Part shown: positions 9,656 to 18,735 of the stretch, in pieces
Position numbering within the stretch: the stretch's first letter is position 1
Layout: each line of letters begins with the position of its first letter
Origin: Ichthyophis bannanicus
Taxonomy: Eukaryota; Chordata; Amphibia; Gymnophiona; Ichthyophiidae
Length of the DNA: 64,000 bases
NCBI GenBank assembly: GCA_033557465.1
Contig: CM066032.1
Location: forward strand, 58,998,955-59,062,954
Reading direction: 5' to 3'
Notes under the pieces: model-generated
The model's database searches: none
Seen by the model: the letters and a program-made list of their open reading frames with translations, nothing else
What the model was told of the DNA's origin: nothing
Position numbers and translations under genes: made by a program

Positions 9656-9990
9656 AGAACTCTCAACTTCCTCAGTTCTGCTCCAGGAGACCATCCAAAC
9701 TCAGTCTGGCATCCAATGCCTTCCTGATTCACTGTGGTTAGGGGCTTCTTTAAGCTTTTCCCTCCATACCCATGATCCCAAAGACCCTCCTCAAACTCCA
9801 AACAGTCAAGGGAACTATGATCCTCATAGTCCCCCAATGGCCCTGTCAGCCTTGGTTCCCCCTCCTACTTCGGCTGACACAGACTCCTCCAATCCCATTG
9901 GGATCCAACCTGGGTCTTCTGTTCCAGGGCAAAGGAAGAGTCCTGCATTCCAATCTGTGGTCTCTCCACCTGACTGCATGGATGTTGAGA
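9656..9990 (+). pseudogene. DIRS 1 remnant downstream of RT (RNase H/methylase side)
   Basis: The text FCSRRPSKLSLASNAFLIHC matches the DQLSRR-type block that follows RNase H in DIRS, and MILIVPQWPCQPWFPLLL and SLHLTAWMLRA match the region before the recombinase. Gag text (LYMGMFLKEL) ends only a few codons upstream, so RT and RNase H were lost in one internal deletion near 9650-9660. Confidence 0.6.
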
Positions 9991-11325
9991 GCATGATGTT
10001 TCAACATTTACAACTTTCGACAGCTGTGAAAGATGTCCTCCTTTCTTCCAGAAAGCTCTCCACCAGGCGAACATACTCTTTCAAATGGCATAGATATGCT
10101 TCTTGGTGCTCTCAAAATAACCACAATCCTTTTGAGGCTCAGTACCAATGCTTCTTTAGTATCTTTTACATCTGTCCTCTTGGGGACTCAAAACAAATTC
10201 AGTACGTGTTCACCTCAATGCTATTTCAGCTTTTCATAAACCTGTCGATGGTCAACCCATCTCCACAGTTCCGCTAGTAGCACGTTTCATGAAAGGCCCA
10301 CTCCTCTCCAAGCTACCTCTTCGACCACCCCCAATAGTGGAGGAGCGGAGTGGAGGAGCGGCCTAGTGGTTGGGGCAAGGTACTTCAGGCCGGAAGGTCG
10401 GGGGTTCAAATCCCACTAGAGGACAGCAACCTTGGGCTGGAAGGACTGGGGTTTCTAGTCCCACAGGTGCTCCTTGTGGTCTTGGGCAAGCCACTTAACC
10501 CTCCATAGCCCATGTTCCCTGTAAAATAGTTATCTCCAAGTTATAATGCCCTGTTCAATGTAATTTCAGTTTGTTCAATGTAAACCGCACTGATGCAGAA
10601 TAGCGCGGTATATAAGAGAATGTAAATAAATAAATAAATAAATAAATAGCATGGGATCTTAATGTGGTATTGGCTCAGCTTCTCAAATCTCCATTTAAGC
10701 CCTTAGCAACTACCCACCTATGCTATTTGTCTTGGAAAGTTATATTCCTCATTGCCTTGACCTCCGCCAGGCACATCAGTGAACTGCAAGCCTTAGTGGT
10801 GCATCCACCGTATACCAGATTCCATCATGACAAGGTCGTCCTTCGGACACATCTCCACTTTTTACCAAAGCTAGTGTCACCTTGCTACATTAATCAGTCA
10901 GTAATTCTTCCGGTATTCTTCCCAACACCTCACGCATCTCATGCAGAGGCAACCCTGCACACTCTTATTTGCAAAAGAGCTCTGGCCTTCTAGATCTAAA
11001 ATCCTTACAATTATTTGTGTCCTTTGACTCAAACCACTTGGGTCTTCCTATTACAAAATGCACACTCTTCAAATGGATAGCAGACTGTATATCACTGGCA
11101 TACGACAAAGCAGGCCGTACCCTCACCGGGCAGGTCACTGCTCATAATGTACAAACCATGGCAACATCAGTAGCGAACCTACGTTCAGTAGCCATTGATG
11201 AAAGCTGCTGGGCTGCAACATGGTCCTCCATCTACATCTTTGTTGCCCACTACTGCTTGGACAAGGACTCCTGCAGGGATGCAGCCTTCGGCCAGGCGGT
11301 CCTTCAACATCTCTTTGGAACATGA
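9991..11325 (+). pseudogene. DIRS 1 tyrosine recombinase, split by a SINE
   Basis: The N-terminal core-binding part reads VKDVLLSSRKLSTRRTYSFK and HRYASWC, then (after a frameshift) VHLNAISAFHKPVDGQPIST and FMKGPLLSKLPLRPPP. After the SINE (10338-10650) come WDLNVVLAQLL and the first catalytic arginine in LTSARHISELQAL. The HASHAEATLHTL and LFKWIADCISLAY blocks follow. The HxxR box is present as HNVQ at 11142-11153, so the second catalytic arginine is glutamine. The nucleophile tyrosine is present in the FVAHY block near 11250. The enzyme would recombine circular DIRS DNA into the genome; this copy cannot. Confidence 0.85.
10338..10650 (+). mobile_element. CORE-type tRNA-SINE, full-length (tail type A)
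   Basis: Best-preserved copy in the window. A box TGGAGGAGCGGCCTAGTGG, B box GGTTCAAATCC, central block TGTGGTCTTGGGCAAGCCAC, tail GTTCAATGTAAACCGCACTG and GGTATATAAGAGAATG, then seven AAAT units. It interrupts the recombinase of DIRS 1, and AATAG at each side may be its TSD. The first 12 bases of the head (GGAGGAGCGG) are duplicated. Confidence 0.94.
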
Positions 11326-11440
11326 TGACAACGCCCCTATATTCTTACCAGATTTCCTTGGCGGGGAAATCTAGGTTAACCTGACCTTATCCAACTTTCT
11401 GACCCGGCCTAAGTCTTCTGAGATCTGGAAGCTAGGGAGC

Positions 11441-11541
11441 CCCATATGTGAAGACTACATTCCTGCTTGTTCCTGGAGATAGCATAGTTACTTACCTGTA
11501 ACAGGTGATCTCTGGGAACAGTAGAAATTTAGTCTTCACAA
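11441..11541. repeat. DIRS 1 internal complementary region
   Basis: Two adjoining halves are complementary to the left and right ends of the element. In DIRS replication this region is thought to template completion of the termini and circularisation. It lies just after the recombinase ORF. Confidence 0.88.
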
Positions 11542-11607
11542 ACCACCCTCCTTCCCTTGGAGTTGTAGGGTTGTATTTTTGTTTTTTGCTCCTTCTTTTC
11601 AGCTACA

Positions 11608-11800
11608 AACTCAACTGAGGAGAGGGAGTTGGGAGAGCGGGAAGGCAGTGGTGCAGGCTCAGTGGAGTGCTCCCAAAGGCTTTCCTATTGGTAGCTGGGG
11701 AGTTTCCAGAATGGGCTCCATTGGTACCCAATGTCACCCATATGTGAAGACTAAATTCCTGCTGTTCCCAGAGATCACCTGCTACAGGTGAGTAACTATG
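11608..11800. repeat. DIRS 1 right inverted terminal repeat
   Basis: Inverted relative to 7738-7900. It ends GCTACAGGTGAGTAACTATG, matching the second half of the internal complementary region. Confidence 0.85.
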
Positions 11801-13570
11801 CTTCATGGGCATGCGGAGTTTTCTTGTTTGCACATCCAGTTTTTCAAGATATTTAAGAGGCCAGTCTGCAACTCCAAGGCTGTATGAGAGTACAGGAATT
11901 GTCAGCTGATTGATGGCTTGTATCTTATTCTGTGATGTTAAAGCACATTTCAAAAATTATTTTAATCTCCTGTAGTATTCTTTACTGACCTTTTCTCTCA
12001 GTAATTTCTGCTTGAGTGTCGTTCCTTCCTCTACTCTGAGATACTTATATACGCCTTCCTGTTCAAGGTCCTTTGTATCACAGTCCTCAGCCAGGGAGAT
12101 GTTTTCTGTTATGCTCAATTTTCCTCTAAAAAACAAGTTGCCTTAGCACATTTGTCAAGGCCAAAGGTCATCCTGATATCATCAGAAAAGCTTTTCGCCA
12201 CATGGAGTTGCTCTGCTAGTCGCTGGAACTATAGAGCTTCAGATCATCCACAAATAATAAATGGGGTGTTGTTTCTGTGTTGTTACCTTCTTTAGGATTC
12301 AGGCTAAATCAGTATCCCAAAGAACTGATGAGAGTATTCATTAGATTAAGCGCCACAAAAAAAGAAGGGATGACAGGGAATCTCCCTGAAATATTCCTTG
12401 CTGGATCTTAATGTTATGAATAATGTACAGGTCATCTTCATATTTCAGAAAGAGTGTGGTTTGCCACATTGTCATAGTGAACTTAATGTCCTGTATCAAA
12501 CCAGAATTTCTTTTATACATTTCAAGACAATTTATTTATTTATTTATTTACAGTCTCTTATATACCGCACTATTCATCATCAGCGTGGTTTACATGGAAC
12601 AAAAATGCTCAGTACAGTTAACACGTATGAGTTTACAGATAACAAGGCACAAAAAACTTGGATAACAGGGGAAAACTATTTACAATACTTACTACATGGA
12701 ATCATATGAACGGAGGTTTCATAGAAACATATATACCACTATGGGTATGAGTAACAACTTGGTGTGTTGTAGAGATACCATAAATTTATTATCCACGAGC
12801 GTGGGACGCTGTTGAAAGCATTCTTATAATTAGTTCATGCTATACTGAGATTTCTACTTTTCTTAGCACTAGCCATGATGGCCTTATTCAACATTAACTT
12901 GTCTTTGGTTCCATATGCTCCCCTCCTATTGCCCTTTTGCTCTATTGCCATAATGTTATTGGACTCAATATGATCACATATTCTGTCTGCATCTATGGCA
13001 GTGAACGGCTTATAGATTTTAGATAAACAAGTTATTGATCTATAATTTTTGGGAATGTTATTTGGATCCCCCTTTGGAAGAAGAAATATTCTTCCTATAG
13101 TAAGCCATTGTGGTGTTAAGTCTGGCTGTTTGAACAATTGATTTTTGCAGTGCACCAGGTCTTGGTGGAGTGATGTTTATTGCTTGAGCCAAACGTTGGT
13201 TACTCCATCTGGACCAGGGCTCTTCCAGTATGGAGCTCATTTAAACTTGCTTTCCAGCTCTTTCATTGTTACTGCAGGTCATTCCATAGGTTTTATATTT
13301 GCTTTTTCTAAATGCTTCTGTATGCAGGGTAACCATTCTGCTTCTTGATTGTGCTCTATAGGGTCCTCATATAGTTTTCTCCAGAAGGTTTCTTTTTCAG
13401 CTGTGCTTAGTGGTGCTTTTACCATCTTAATGCTCTTTCCCAATTCCCTGTAAAATTTTTCTCTCAAAATAGTTTACTTCAATATCTTTCTTTTCTGTTT
13501 TCTTCATATCTTCACTTCTATTGCTAATTTCAATTTATTGTAGGAGTATATCAATTTCAGGTCTTCTTCT
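11801..13570 (-). pseudogene. R4-like LINE, reverse transcriptase core
   Basis: Read downwards from 13467: FYRELGKSIKMVKAPLSTAE, HNQEAEWLPCIQKHLEKANI, then LTPQWLTIGRIFLLPKGD, NYRSITCLSKIYK and EQKGNRRGAYGTKDKLMLNK. After a damaged YKNAFNSVPRSWI block and the LINE tail at 12530-12720 come GIFQGDSLSSLLFF and the catalytic box LLFVDDLKLYSSS at about 12242-12270. These lead to DDIRMTFGLDKCAKAT, then AINQLTIPVLSYSLGVADW and LDVQTRKLRMPMKH at the DIRS border. The QGDSLS pocket and FVDD box are those of a LINE RT of the R2/R4 group. Confidence 0.75.
12530..12720 (-). mobile_element. LINE/SINE 3' tail fragment
   Basis: On the minus strand this has a CCACGCTGATGATGAATAGT and GGTATATAAGAGACTGTAA end followed by AAATAAATAAATAAATTG. 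It resembles the type A tails but has a different upstream part, so it is probably the 3' end of an L2-like LINE. It interrupts the R4-like RT. Confidence 0.6.
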
Positions 13571-14690
13571 TTGCCAAGGAATGTCTTGCTTACTAATCTG
13601 TTATATTTTTTTGAAGATGTCAATAAACAGGTAGACAAAGGTGAGCCATTCAATATAGTGAATCTAGATTTTCAGAAAGCCTTTGACAAGGTCCCTCATG
13701 AGAGACTCTCGGTGAAATTAAAGTCATGGGATAGGAGGCGGTGTACTATTGTGGATCAGGAACTAGTTAAAATATAGAAAGCAGAAGGTAGGGCTAAATG
13801 GCCAATTTTCTCAGTGGAGAAAGGTGAATAATGGTGTACCCAAAGGATCTGTGCTGGGTTCGCTGCTTTTTAATATGCTCGTAAATGACCTGGAAATGAG
13901 AATAACAAGTGAGATAATCGAATTTGCAGATGACACAAAACTATTCAAAGTTGTTAAAATCCAAGAAGATTGTGAAAAATTGCAAGAGGACCTTAATAAA
14001 TTGGAAGACTGGACATTCAAATAGAAACGTTCAGATGAAATTTAATGTGGACAAGTGCAAAGTTATGCACCTAAGAAAGAACAACACAAACTATGGTTAC
14101 ATGAGGCACGGTTTCACATTAGGAACCACCACCCAGGAAAAAGATTTAGGTATCATCACGGATAACACGTTGAAACCCTCTGTCTAGTGTGCAGTGGCGG
14201 CCAAAAGACAAAAGCATGCTAGGAATCATAAGGAAAGGAATGGAGAATAAAACAAAGGATATTATAATACCTCTGTATCGTTCCATGGTACGACCGCACC
14301 TTGAATATTGTGTGCAGTTCTGGTCACTGTATCTTAAAAAGGATATAGCAGAATTAGGAAAGGTACAGAGAAGAGCCACCAAAATGGTAAAGGGGACTGA
14401 AGGAGACCCCTATGAGGCAAGGCTTTAAAGGTTAGGGCTCTTCAACTTGTAAAAGAGATGGCTGAGGGGAGATATGATAGAGATCTATAAATGAACGGAG
14501 TGGAACGGGTAAACGTAGATCATTTGTTTACGCCATCAAAAAGTAGAAAGACTAGGGGACATGCAATGAAGCTACAGTGTAACCCATGTAAGACTAATAA
14601 GAGAAAATATTTTTTCACTCAACGCAAATCAAACTCTGGAATTCATTACCGGAAGATGTAGTAAACGCTGTTAGTGTAGCTGTTTTTAAA
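13571..14690 (+). pseudogene. CR1 RT remnant with several stops and shifts
   Basis: The text runs LTNLLYFFEDVNKQVDKGEP, VNLDFQKAFDKVPHERL, PKGSVLGSLLFNMLVNDLEM and the intact catalytic box IEFADDTKLFKVV (about 13918-13956). Then come CEKLQEDLNKLEDWTF, KFNVDKCKVMHL, QEKDLGIITDNTLKPS and SMVRPHLEYCVQFWSLYLKK. At least five stops or frameshifts break it, so it is older than the 2453-4136 copy. Confidence 0.85.
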
Positions 14691-14921
14691 AAAAGGTTTG
14701 GACAAGTTCCTGGAGGAAAGATCCATAAACCATGAATTATTAAAGAGGACCTGGGAAATCCACTGCTTGCCCCAATACAAACATTGTGGAACCTGTGTGT
14801 CTTTTTGGGAAACTGCTAGGACTTGTCACCTGGATTGGCCACTGTTGGAAACAGGATACTGGGGTTGATGGACCTTGATCTGACCCCGTTTTGGCATATG
14901 TTATGTTCTGTTCTGTTAATG
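13571..14921 (+). mobile_element. CR1 LINE, 5'-truncated, inside the R4-like LINE
   Basis: It encodes the middle and C-terminal parts of a CR1 RT and ends with the 3' UTR sequence GGAAACAGGATACTGGGG, then TTATGTTCTGTTCTGTT. It is closer to the CR1 at 42919-50955 (both have LTNLL-FFE-VNKQVDK) than to the 2453 copy, so at least two CR1 subfamilies are present. Confidence 0.88.
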
Positions 14922-15148
14922 CAGCATGCTTCAGTTTGATGTCTTGAATTTTCCTCAATATCCTTGATAATCTTAATCGTTTTAGATACCCGTCTATCAG
15001 AGACACCGTCACATGCAATGATTGTATTTTTCCTTCAATGCACTTTTTCCAAGGAGGAATTGTTATTGTTGTCTTTTTCTTCTGGCCCTGCACTTCAGTT
15101 GGCAATATTTTGGAGTAATAATTTTAGCAGTGGTTACACCCGTAAACA
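14922..15148 (-). pseudogene. R4-like LINE, N-terminal piece
   Basis: Reading from 15105 down: PTEVQGQKKKTTITIPPWKK, IEGKIQSLHVTVSLIDGYLK, ILRKIQDIKLKHAALTEQN. It is rich in lysine and arginine and lies just upstream of the RT in elements of this type. The CR1 at 13571-14921 separates it from the RT. Confidence 0.6.
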
Positions 15149-15268
15149 AAGGCATGGGGAGGGGTGACCTGCATGGAGTGGCAGGTGCACTTACTCTTGC
15201 CCCCTTGCTGGGCAGACTAGACGAGCCATGCTGGTTTCTATCTGCCATCATATATTATGTTATTATGT
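15149..15268 (+). mobile_element. CR1 3' UTR fragment
   Basis: Only the terminal part is present: AAAGGCATGGGGAGGGGTGA, a TGCATGGAGTGGCAGGTGCA block, GGGCAGACTAGACGAGCC and two TTATTATG-type octamers at the end. It is the same 3' UTR as at 2230-2336 and 38650-38748. Confidence 0.85.
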
Positions 15269-15334
15269 AATATTGTATTTGATTTCTTTTGGTGGTGCCA
15301 GTGAATGGTCCTTTTATATTGGATATGGCCTTGT

Positions 15335-15349
15335 TCATCTTCATTATCA
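15335..15349. repeat. 15-bp target-site duplication, left copy
   Basis: TCATCTTCATTATCA is found here and identically at 18126-18140, immediately outside the inverted PLE dimer. Confidence 0.85.
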
Positions 15350-15722
15350 CAAATCACTCCGTCGGTCCGTTTCTTACAGAGTATATATAATAAATGTCAA
15401 ATAGGCTCTGTATTACAACTAGAAAGTAATATATGTTCTAAATTGAGACTGTAGATAGTTATGAATAAGAGACTTACAAAATGAATTTTTTATCGGCAGC
15501 TACGTGGTCTCAGTTTCTCCGGTCTGAGGTCAGAAACTCTGACTCATTACCCTCACTTTCACATCAATGACCACTGAATGGTAGCGACCTTATTTTTTAG
15601 TATTCTTAAAATGGTAAGTTAGAAATGTCTCATTCAGTAATGAAAAATAGCAAAAAATGCTTAGCTTTGCTTAACTTAGCTTTGGCTTCAAATATCTTTC
15701 AATGTTGAGCTATATACTTCTT

Positions 15723-15775
15723 TCCCAACGCTATCAGGCGCTAAGCGTTTCGCCAATCCAGGGTTCTTCAGGGGA
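15723..15775 (-). ncRNA. Hammerhead-like motif, minus arm of PLE 2
   Basis: Reverse-complement counterpart of 17748-17800, with the same core, stem III and stem I bases. It lies about 240 bp beyond the stop codon of the endonuclease ORF. Confidence 0.45.
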
Positions 15776-16016
15776 GGTTGCTAAGCTCTAGGACAAAGAA
15801 CAGTACTTATAGACAATACTTTCTTCATTAAAAATCTTCAAAACCTCAAAACGTTACATTATAGTGTAATGGAAATTTCTTACTCACTTTTCAACGTACA
15901 CGCTGGCGTTCTATCCACATTAACATGCTGAACTGCTGAGCGGTTGTAAAAAACGCCGCGCATGCGCATCTTAAATAGGGGAAACCAATCATGAATGGAG
16001 CCTAAGGATAATGACA

Positions 16017-16620
16017 TCACACACAAGACTCCCACTCTATACGGGCATTTAAACCCAGTGGGGTAACAATCTGTAGTAAAGGTATCCATCGTTGTTCTAC
16101 ATATAATAATGTTTCATCTCTAGTGCGACCCTGCTGTGGCCGTTGCACTTGAGTTAAACAAAAGCAACGTAAATCTTCGAAGGTATGATGCAGAGACAAA
16201 CAATGCTCCACTATGGGAGCCTCAAGTCGTCTGCATTTTAATTTACTTTTATGTTCGTTCATATGAACTCGAAATGAACGATTGGTTTTGCCGACGTACA
16301 GCAGGGTACAAGGACATTGTATGCAATAAACCACGTGTGTAGATCCACAGGAAGTGCTGGCTCGTAACTTGTAAATATGCCCGTTATGAGAAAAACTATC
16401 ACACTCCTGAGTGATAGAACAGATTGTGCAATCACCACAAGGTTTATGGCCACAAACCTCCAAACTTGGTGTTCCAAATGTTCTTAAGACTGTCGGACTG
16501 AGTATATCTTTAAAATTCTTCTGACGTTGCCATACACAACGTGTATGGTAATTTTGTAAACCTGTTATAGTAGACAGGATATTCTTATGCCTATTCAGGC
16601 TAGACTGTAACTGTTTACTT
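16017..16620 (-). CDS. PLE 2 GIY-YIG endonuclease ORF, minus arm (partial)
   Basis: The frame is open without stop from the truncated 5' border to 16017. It has the cysteine linker (CGHKPCGDCTIC), then HVVYCIQCPC and LLYVGKTNRSFRVHMNEH of the GIY-YIG fold. LEAPIVEHCLSLHHTFEDL follows, and the end is ARIEWESCV. Compared with the plus arm it has Q for R after CI, H for R in RVHMNEH, R for H in EDLRC, and P for H in RWIPLL. Without RT it is a dead fragment, though its endonuclease domain could in principle be translated. Confidence 0.85.
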
Positions 16621-16624
16621 TACC

Positions 16625-17506
16625 CTTTTACATTACTCAAGCGCCCACCTGAGACAGTTACGTAACAGTCTGCCCTTTTCTCAGTTTATCCGATATCGAC
16701 GAAATTACAGTACTGTAAGTGAATTTCAACAACAGGCAGTTCAATTGCGAAATAATTTTTCTCAGCGGGGATATCCGCGAAAAATAGTTAGGGATGCATA
16801 TACCAGAGCACGTTTTATTAATAGAGATCTCCTTTTACATCCCTCACGTCAAGAGCTGCCTTTGATGGACTGTGTTAATTTGATAACAGCATATTCTCCT
16901 TTAAGTAAACAGTTACAGTCTAGCCTGAATAGGCATAAGAATATCCTGTCTACTATATCAGGTTTACAAAATTACCATACACGTTGTGTATGGCAACGTC
17001 AGAAGAATTTTAAAGATATACTCAGTCCGACAGTCTTAAGAACATTTGGAACACCAAGTTTGGAGGTTTGTGGCCATAAACCTTGTGGTGATTGCACAAT
17101 CTGTTCTATCACTCAGGAGTGTGATAGTTTTTCTCATAACGGGCATATTTACAAGTTACGAGCCAGCACTTCCTGTGGATCTACACACGTGGTTTATTGC
17201 ATACGATGTCCTTGTACCCTGCTGTACGTCGGCAAAACCAATCGTTCATTTCGAGTTCGTATGAACGAACATAAAAGTAAATTAAAATGCAGACGACTTG
17301 AGGCTCCCATAGTGGAGCATTGTTTGTCTCTGCATCATACCTTCGAAGATTTACATTGCTTTTGTTTAACTCAAGTGCAACGGCCACAGCAGGGTCGCAC
17401 TAGAGATGAAACATTATTATATGTAGAACAACGATGGATACATTTACTACAGACTGTTACCCCATTGGATTTAAATGCCCGTATAGAGTGGGAGTCTTGT
17501 GTGTGA
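16625..17506 (+). CDS. PLE 2 RT C-terminus plus GIY-YIG endonuclease, plus arm (partial)
   Basis: An uninterrupted frame of about 293 codons. The first part, LLHYSSAHLRQLRNSLPFSQ and IRYRRNYSTVSEFQQQ, then FSQRGYPRKIVRDAYTRARF, is the conserved end of PLE RT. Next come QRQKNFKDILSP, the cysteine linker CGHKPCGDCTIC and the GIY-YIG domain (HVVYCIRCPC, LLYVGKTNRSFRVRMNEH). It closes with RRWIHLLQ-like text and ARIEWESCV. The listed start at 16745 is only the first ATG; homology begins at the 5' truncation point. It is the longest undamaged PLE frame in the window. Confidence 0.88.
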   Translation, partial: LLHYSSAHLRQLRNSLPFSQFIRYRRNYSTVSEFQQQAVQLRNNFSQRGYPRKIVRDAYTRARFINRDLLLHPSRQELPLMDCVNLITAYSPLSKQLQSSLNRHKNILSTISGLQNYHTRCVWQRQKNFKDILSPTVLRTFGTPSLEVCGHKPCGDCTICSITQECDSFSHNGHIYKLRASTSCGSTHVVYCIRCPCTLLYVGKTNRSFRVRMNEHKSKLKCRRLEAPIVEHCLSLHHTFEDLHCFCLTQVQRPQQGRTRDETLLYVEQRWIHLLQTVTPLDLNARIEWESCV

Positions 17507-17747
17507 TGTCATTATCCTTAGGCTCCATTCATGATTGGTTTCTCCTATTTAAGATGCGCATGCGCGGCATTTTTTACAACCGCTCAGCAGTTCAGCATGT
17601 TAATGTGGATAGAACGCCAGCGTGTACGTTGAAAAGTGAGTAAGAAATTTCCATTACAGTATAATGTAACGTTTTGAGGTTTTGAAGATTTTTAATGAAG
17701 AAAGTATTGTCTATAAGTACTGTTCTTTGTCCTAGAGCTTAGCAACC

Positions 17748-17800
17748 TCCCCTGAAGAACCCTGGATTGGCGAAACGCTTAGCGCCTGATAGCGTTGGGA
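17748..17800 (+). ncRNA. Hammerhead-like motif, plus arm of PLE 2
   Basis: Stem I TCCC (17748-17751) with GGGA (17797-17800). Core CTGAAGA (17752-17758), a weak stem II with CC and GG, then GAAA at 17772-17775. Stem III CGCT with AGCG around TAGCGCCTGAT, and TT at the predicted cleavage site. Position relative to the ORF stop (about 240 bp) is like that in PLE 1 (about 290 bp). One extra A follows the core compared with the textbook hammerhead. Confidence 0.5.
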
Positions 17801-18125
17801 AAGAAGTATATAGCTCAACATTGAAAGATATTTGAAGCCAAAGCTAAGTTAAGCAAAGCTAAGCATTTTTTGCTATTTTTCATTACTGAATGAGACATTT
17901 CTAACTTACCATTTTAAGAATACTAAAAAATAAGGTCGCTACCATTCAGTGGTCATTGATGTGAAAGTGAGGGTAATGAGTCAGAGTTTCTGACCTCAGC
18001 CTGGAGAAACTGAGACCACGTAGCTGCCGATAAAAAATTCATTTTGTAAGTCTCTTATTCATAACTATCTACAGTCTCAATTTAGAACATATATTACTTT
18101 CTAGTTGTAATACAGAGCCTATGTG

Positions 18126-18140
18126 TCATCTTCATTATCA
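18126..18140. repeat. 15-bp target-site duplication, right copy
   Basis: Identical to 15335-15349; marks the outer end of the PLE dimer. Confidence 0.85.
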
Positions 18141-18735
18141 TACTTCTAACTTTTGGTGTTAAATTGAACTTAGGTAATCTTTCACTTGCCTGGAACCCAA
18201 ACACTCTACACATGCCAGCACTGTTCACCAGATCCAATACCACTACATCTATGCGAGTCTTCTCATGATATGCGCTTTCCCTCTGCAAGCTCCAGGCTAC
18301 AAAGGACCTACTGTCATTCAGAAAGGCCCTAAAGACTCGTATACTTACAGCATGCTTCTCTGAAGACGTGACATAACAATACTGTACTCCTACCTCTGTC
18401 CCTCCCCCCATTAATCCCTGTTAACCCCTTCCCCTCATTTCTTACCCTCCTATGCTAAGTTTTCTCCATGTTCATGCCAGCTATTGTTCAATGCATATAG
18501 TTCAATGTTTCTACTGAATTATTACTTGTGTAGCACATCAAGTTATGAATGTTCCATGTAAGCCCGCTTGGCCAAGTTGTTATCTGTAAACCGCTTAGAC
18601 TCGTAGATCAGCAGTATATAAATACAGTTAAATAAATAAGTTCACTACCCTGTAACAACGTACAATGTTCCGTTTGATATAAACCACTTTGACCATAGAA
18701 TACAGTGGTATAGAAAAACTTAAATAAATAAATAT
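18141..18735 (+). mobile_element. L2-like LINE 3' fragment with two successive tails
   Basis: The coding part ends KDLLSFRKALKTRILTACFSED on the plus strand, the usual L2 C-terminus. The 3' UTR has ACCGCTTAGACTCGTAGATC and ATATAAATACAGTTAAATAAATAA (to 18645). A second tail of different sequence (ATAAACCACTTTGACCATAG, then TTAAATAAATAAAT) runs to 18735, so two LINE/SINE ends lie in tandem. Confidence 0.7.

Larger units (their letters stand above)
7738..11800 (+). mobile_element. DIRS element 1, reverse transcriptase deleted
   Basis: DIRS elements replicate by reverse transcription but integrate with a tyrosine recombinase and have inverted termini. Here 7738-7900 is inverted relative to 11608-11800. 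An internal complementary region at 11441-11541 is made of two abutting halves: the first 42 nt are an exact reverse complement of the left end (7738-7779), and the next 59 nt match the right end (11743-11800). Coding remnants are gag-like (8122-9655), an RNase H/methylase-side scrap (9656-9990) and the recombinase (9991-11325, split by a SINE). The RT that should lie between gag and RNase H is absent. It is inserted in the R4-like LINE between adjacent codons and shows no TSD, as expected for the family. Confidence 0.9.
15350..18125. mobile_element. Penelope-like element 2, head-to-head inverted dimer
   Basis: Two arms of one PLE family face away from each other: 15350-16620 on the minus strand and 16621-18125 on the plus strand. 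Both carry the GIY-YIG half and the 3' region. Their 5' ends meet at 16620/16621, and a single 15-bp TSD surrounds the pair, so they entered as one unit. The plus arm reaches about 290 bp further into the RT C-terminal region; the minus arm has about 50 bp extra at its 3' end. The arms are highly similar but not identical (several amino-acid differences), so this is not a cloning or assembly hairpin of one sequence. Confidence 0.9.

Noticed and set aside
16625..17506. Free-standing GIY-YIG nuclease of the host
   Set aside because: The PLE RT C-terminus precedes it in the same frame, and an inverted copy and a TSD surround it.
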